Below are positions 62,762 to 64,000 of a stretch of DNA of 64,000 nt, piece after piece. The DNA comes from Shinella zoogloeoides (GTDB taxonomy: Bacteria; Pseudomonadota; Alphaproteobacteria; Rhizobiales; Rhizobiaceae). Numbering within the stretch: position 1 is the stretch's first letter; every line of letters starts with the position of its first letter. A model generated the notes under the pieces. That model was not told where the DNA came from and searched no databases. It was given only the letters and a program-made list of their open reading frames with translations. The translations under genes were made by a program, and so were the position numbers. The stretch lies in assembly GCF_022682305.1 (NCBI RefSeq), contig NZ_CP093528.1, positions 2,183,501 through 2,247,500 of the forward strand. Reading direction: 5' to 3'.

Positions 62762-64000
62762 GACATATACAATGGTCGGCTGCATCGACTTCGAGACGGA
62801 TTCCTATGCGATTTCGATTCCGGTGTTGCAGAAGCAGCGGTCGAATTATGTCTACATTCCAAAAACGGACCATCATTTCATCGTCACTGACTTCTATGAA
62901 ATCGAGGAACTCAACTACCGGGTTCACTACCTCGACGAACAGATGCCGGTCACAATTAGCAAGAAGACTCCTGTTCCGATACTCGAGGCAGGACGCGCCT
63001 ATATCATCGATGCCGACTGGAACGACACTGAGGTCTATGCAAACCATCCTCGACTGGGAAAAGAGGCGGTCAAGGCATTCATCTCCTTGCGTTCGAGGAT
63101 GGGGGCGAAATCAGCCGACGTCGCTCACGTTGAGGTCGAAGCTGGAATCCAGGACCTGTTGGGTACCCCGGTCCGTTCAAAATACTGGATATCGAAATTC
63201 TCGGCGCTTGTTCGATCGGCCTTCACCAGCGGACAGCCATCTGGCGAACTCCTGAGGACGATGGAAGATGCTCGGCTCAGATGGATTGAGAAATACTCCA
63301 CGAAGACCACCCTGAAGCTAGTGCTTCAGTTGATGCAGGTGCAACACCTCACGCTGCAAGCAAGCCAAGCCAGGAAAATTCTCCTGAGGCGGTTCGAGGG
63401 TATTCTGGCGACAAAGGGCATCTACATCCCAAAATCCGAACTGATCGCGTATAAGGAGCTGTTTCCGGAAGGCATCCTCCCGGCGATACGTGCGGATGCG
63501 GAAGATCATTTCGATTACTGGGCACGCGGCGGCCAGATCGGGAAGCTCGTGAATGACCAAGTCTACACACTTCTCAATCCCGTGGATCAAAGCCAAAGCA
63601 GGAAACACGAGCCTGGCAAATGGTCGCTTCCCGAGCTCGAAAGGATATTGCTTTTCTTCACAGTGTTGGGCGGCGACGACCATCTGCTCGAACAAGCCGG
63701 GGGCTTCTTCCATCCGTTGTATGACGTTCTGCTAGCTGATCTCGAGCACTATGCATCCGATCGCTATGAATGGACCTCCGCTTTGTCAGGACGTGTTCGA
63801 CAGGGCTTCCTGGATGACCTATCCAGAATCACGGACATCGTTCCCACCGATCGCGCTCCGGAAGATGACGAATGGATGAAAATTATCGGAGTTGTGCTCA
63901 ATAACCTTCGAAAGCTCGAGGTATTGGCAAGAATCGTACGTCTGCCGCTGAGGAGTCGCGATAGCCAAGAGGTGGCAATAAAAGGGATCGACTACCGTCT
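62754..64000 (+). CDS. Large unrecognised protein of the PLD operon, 3' partial
   Basis: An open frame begins at ATG 62754, overlapping the stop of the previous gene (ATGGATGA), and stays open to the window end, giving at least 415 residues. The N-terminal 90 residues look beta-rich (VGCIDFETDSYAISIPVLQK, IPKTDHHFIVTDFYEIEEL); the rest is mostly helical with conserved-looking aromatic patches (HFDYWARGGQIGK, WSLPELERILLFF). I recognise no known domain. Operon position suggests it works with the PLD and ART-like proteins, perhaps as a sensor or scaffold. The C-terminal part is missing. Confidence 0.7.
   Translation, partial: MDETYTMVGCIDFETDSYAISIPVLQKQRSNYVYIPKTDHHFIVTDFYEIEELNYRVHYLDEQMPVTISKKTPVPILEAGRAYIIDADWNDTEVYANHPRLGKEAVKAFISLRSRMGAKSADVAHVEVEAGIQDLLGTPVRSKYWISKFSALVRSAFTSGQPSGELLRTMEDARLRWIEKYSTKTTLKLVLQLMQVQHLTLQASQARKILLRRFEGILATKGIYIPKSELIAYKELFPEGILPAIRADAEDHFDYWARGGQIGKLVNDQVYTLLNPVDQSQSRKHEPGKWSLPELERILLFFTVLGGDDHLLEQAGGFFHPLYDVLLADLEHYASDRYEWTSALSGRVRQGFLDDLSRITDIVPTDRAPEDDEWMKIIGVVLNNLRKLEVLARIVRLPLRSRDSQEVAIKGIDYR

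Noticed and set aside
1..64000. CRISPR array, tRNA or rRNA genes
   Set aside because: No regularly spaced repeats and no tRNA-like cloverleaf or rRNA segment was seen on reading; short tRNAs could still be missed without a covariance search.

Overview
This window looks like an accessory, catabolism-rich segment of an alphaproteobacterial genome, most likely Hyphomicrobiales (Rhizobiales). I base that on the high-GC coding style, the many ABC importers and LysR/GntR regulators, and relatives of the rhizobial stachydrine (stc) and glycine-betaine genes. The species, and whether this is chromosome or megaplasmid, cannot be told from the sequence. Functions below come from motif recognition only; no database search was run.

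Region 1 (1-36185) is a large quaternary-amine/betaine catabolic region. It starts inside a ProX-type binding-protein gene. FAD oxidoreductases, an ornithine-cyclodeaminase-like protein, a betaine-type aldehyde dehydrogenase and two paralogous GntR/FCD regulators follow. Next come a GMC (choline-dehydrogenase-like) oxidase, ETF alpha/beta, ProC, an SDR and a quinone reductase. The core is a two-component Rieske demethylase (GbcA/GbcB or Stc2 type) beside a glutathione-dependent formaldehyde route (Gfa, S-formylglutathione hydrolase, class III alcohol dehydrogenase), ETF:quinone oxidoreductase, a DMSP-lyase-family cupin, two StcD/DgcA-type flavin demethylases, a second divergent ProC-like reductase, and a complete ProXWV importer with a DUF3422 gene. 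The likely logic is betaine import, stepwise N-demethylation to an amino acid, formaldehyde oxidation through glutathione, and electron transfer through ETF to quinone. The S-formylglutathione hydrolase gene carries an apparent one-base frameshift.

Region 2 (36275-41187) is a polar amino-acid ABC importer. Its ATPase gene is interrupted near the 3' end by a complete IS3-family element (1321 bp, 27-bp imperfect terminal repeats, 3-bp target duplication). Conceptual removal restores a 250-residue ATPase exactly in frame.

Region 3 (41527-47594) is a two-gene putative defence operon. A 1564-residue protein combines a NERD nuclease-like domain, two kinase-like domains and a superfamily 1 (DNA2/NAM7, COG1112-like) helicase. 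It overlaps by 4 bp a 458-residue winged-helix protein. The layout recalls type I Mokosh but is not identical to it.

Region 4 (47840-59796) appears to encode a complete glutamate to acetyl-CoA + pyruvate route through 3-methylaspartate. It contains an amino-acid ABC importer, a class I fumarase/mesaconase, a LysR regulator, a citramalyl-CoA-lyase-like protein, a family III CoA transferase, methylaspartate ammonia-lyase and B12-dependent glutamate mutase GlmE/L/S. This is the classic clostridial and haloarchaeal glutamate route in an apparently aerobic alphaproteobacterial context. A 12-bp motif recurs, inverted, at the two control regions.

Region 5 (60186-64000, cut by the window edge) is a second putative conflict island: a protein with two PLD HKD motifs, a 262-residue protein with ADP-ribosyltransferase/DarT-like sequence features, and a large unrecognised protein, tightly spaced as an operon. 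I could not match it to a named system, so it is the best candidate here for something undescribed.
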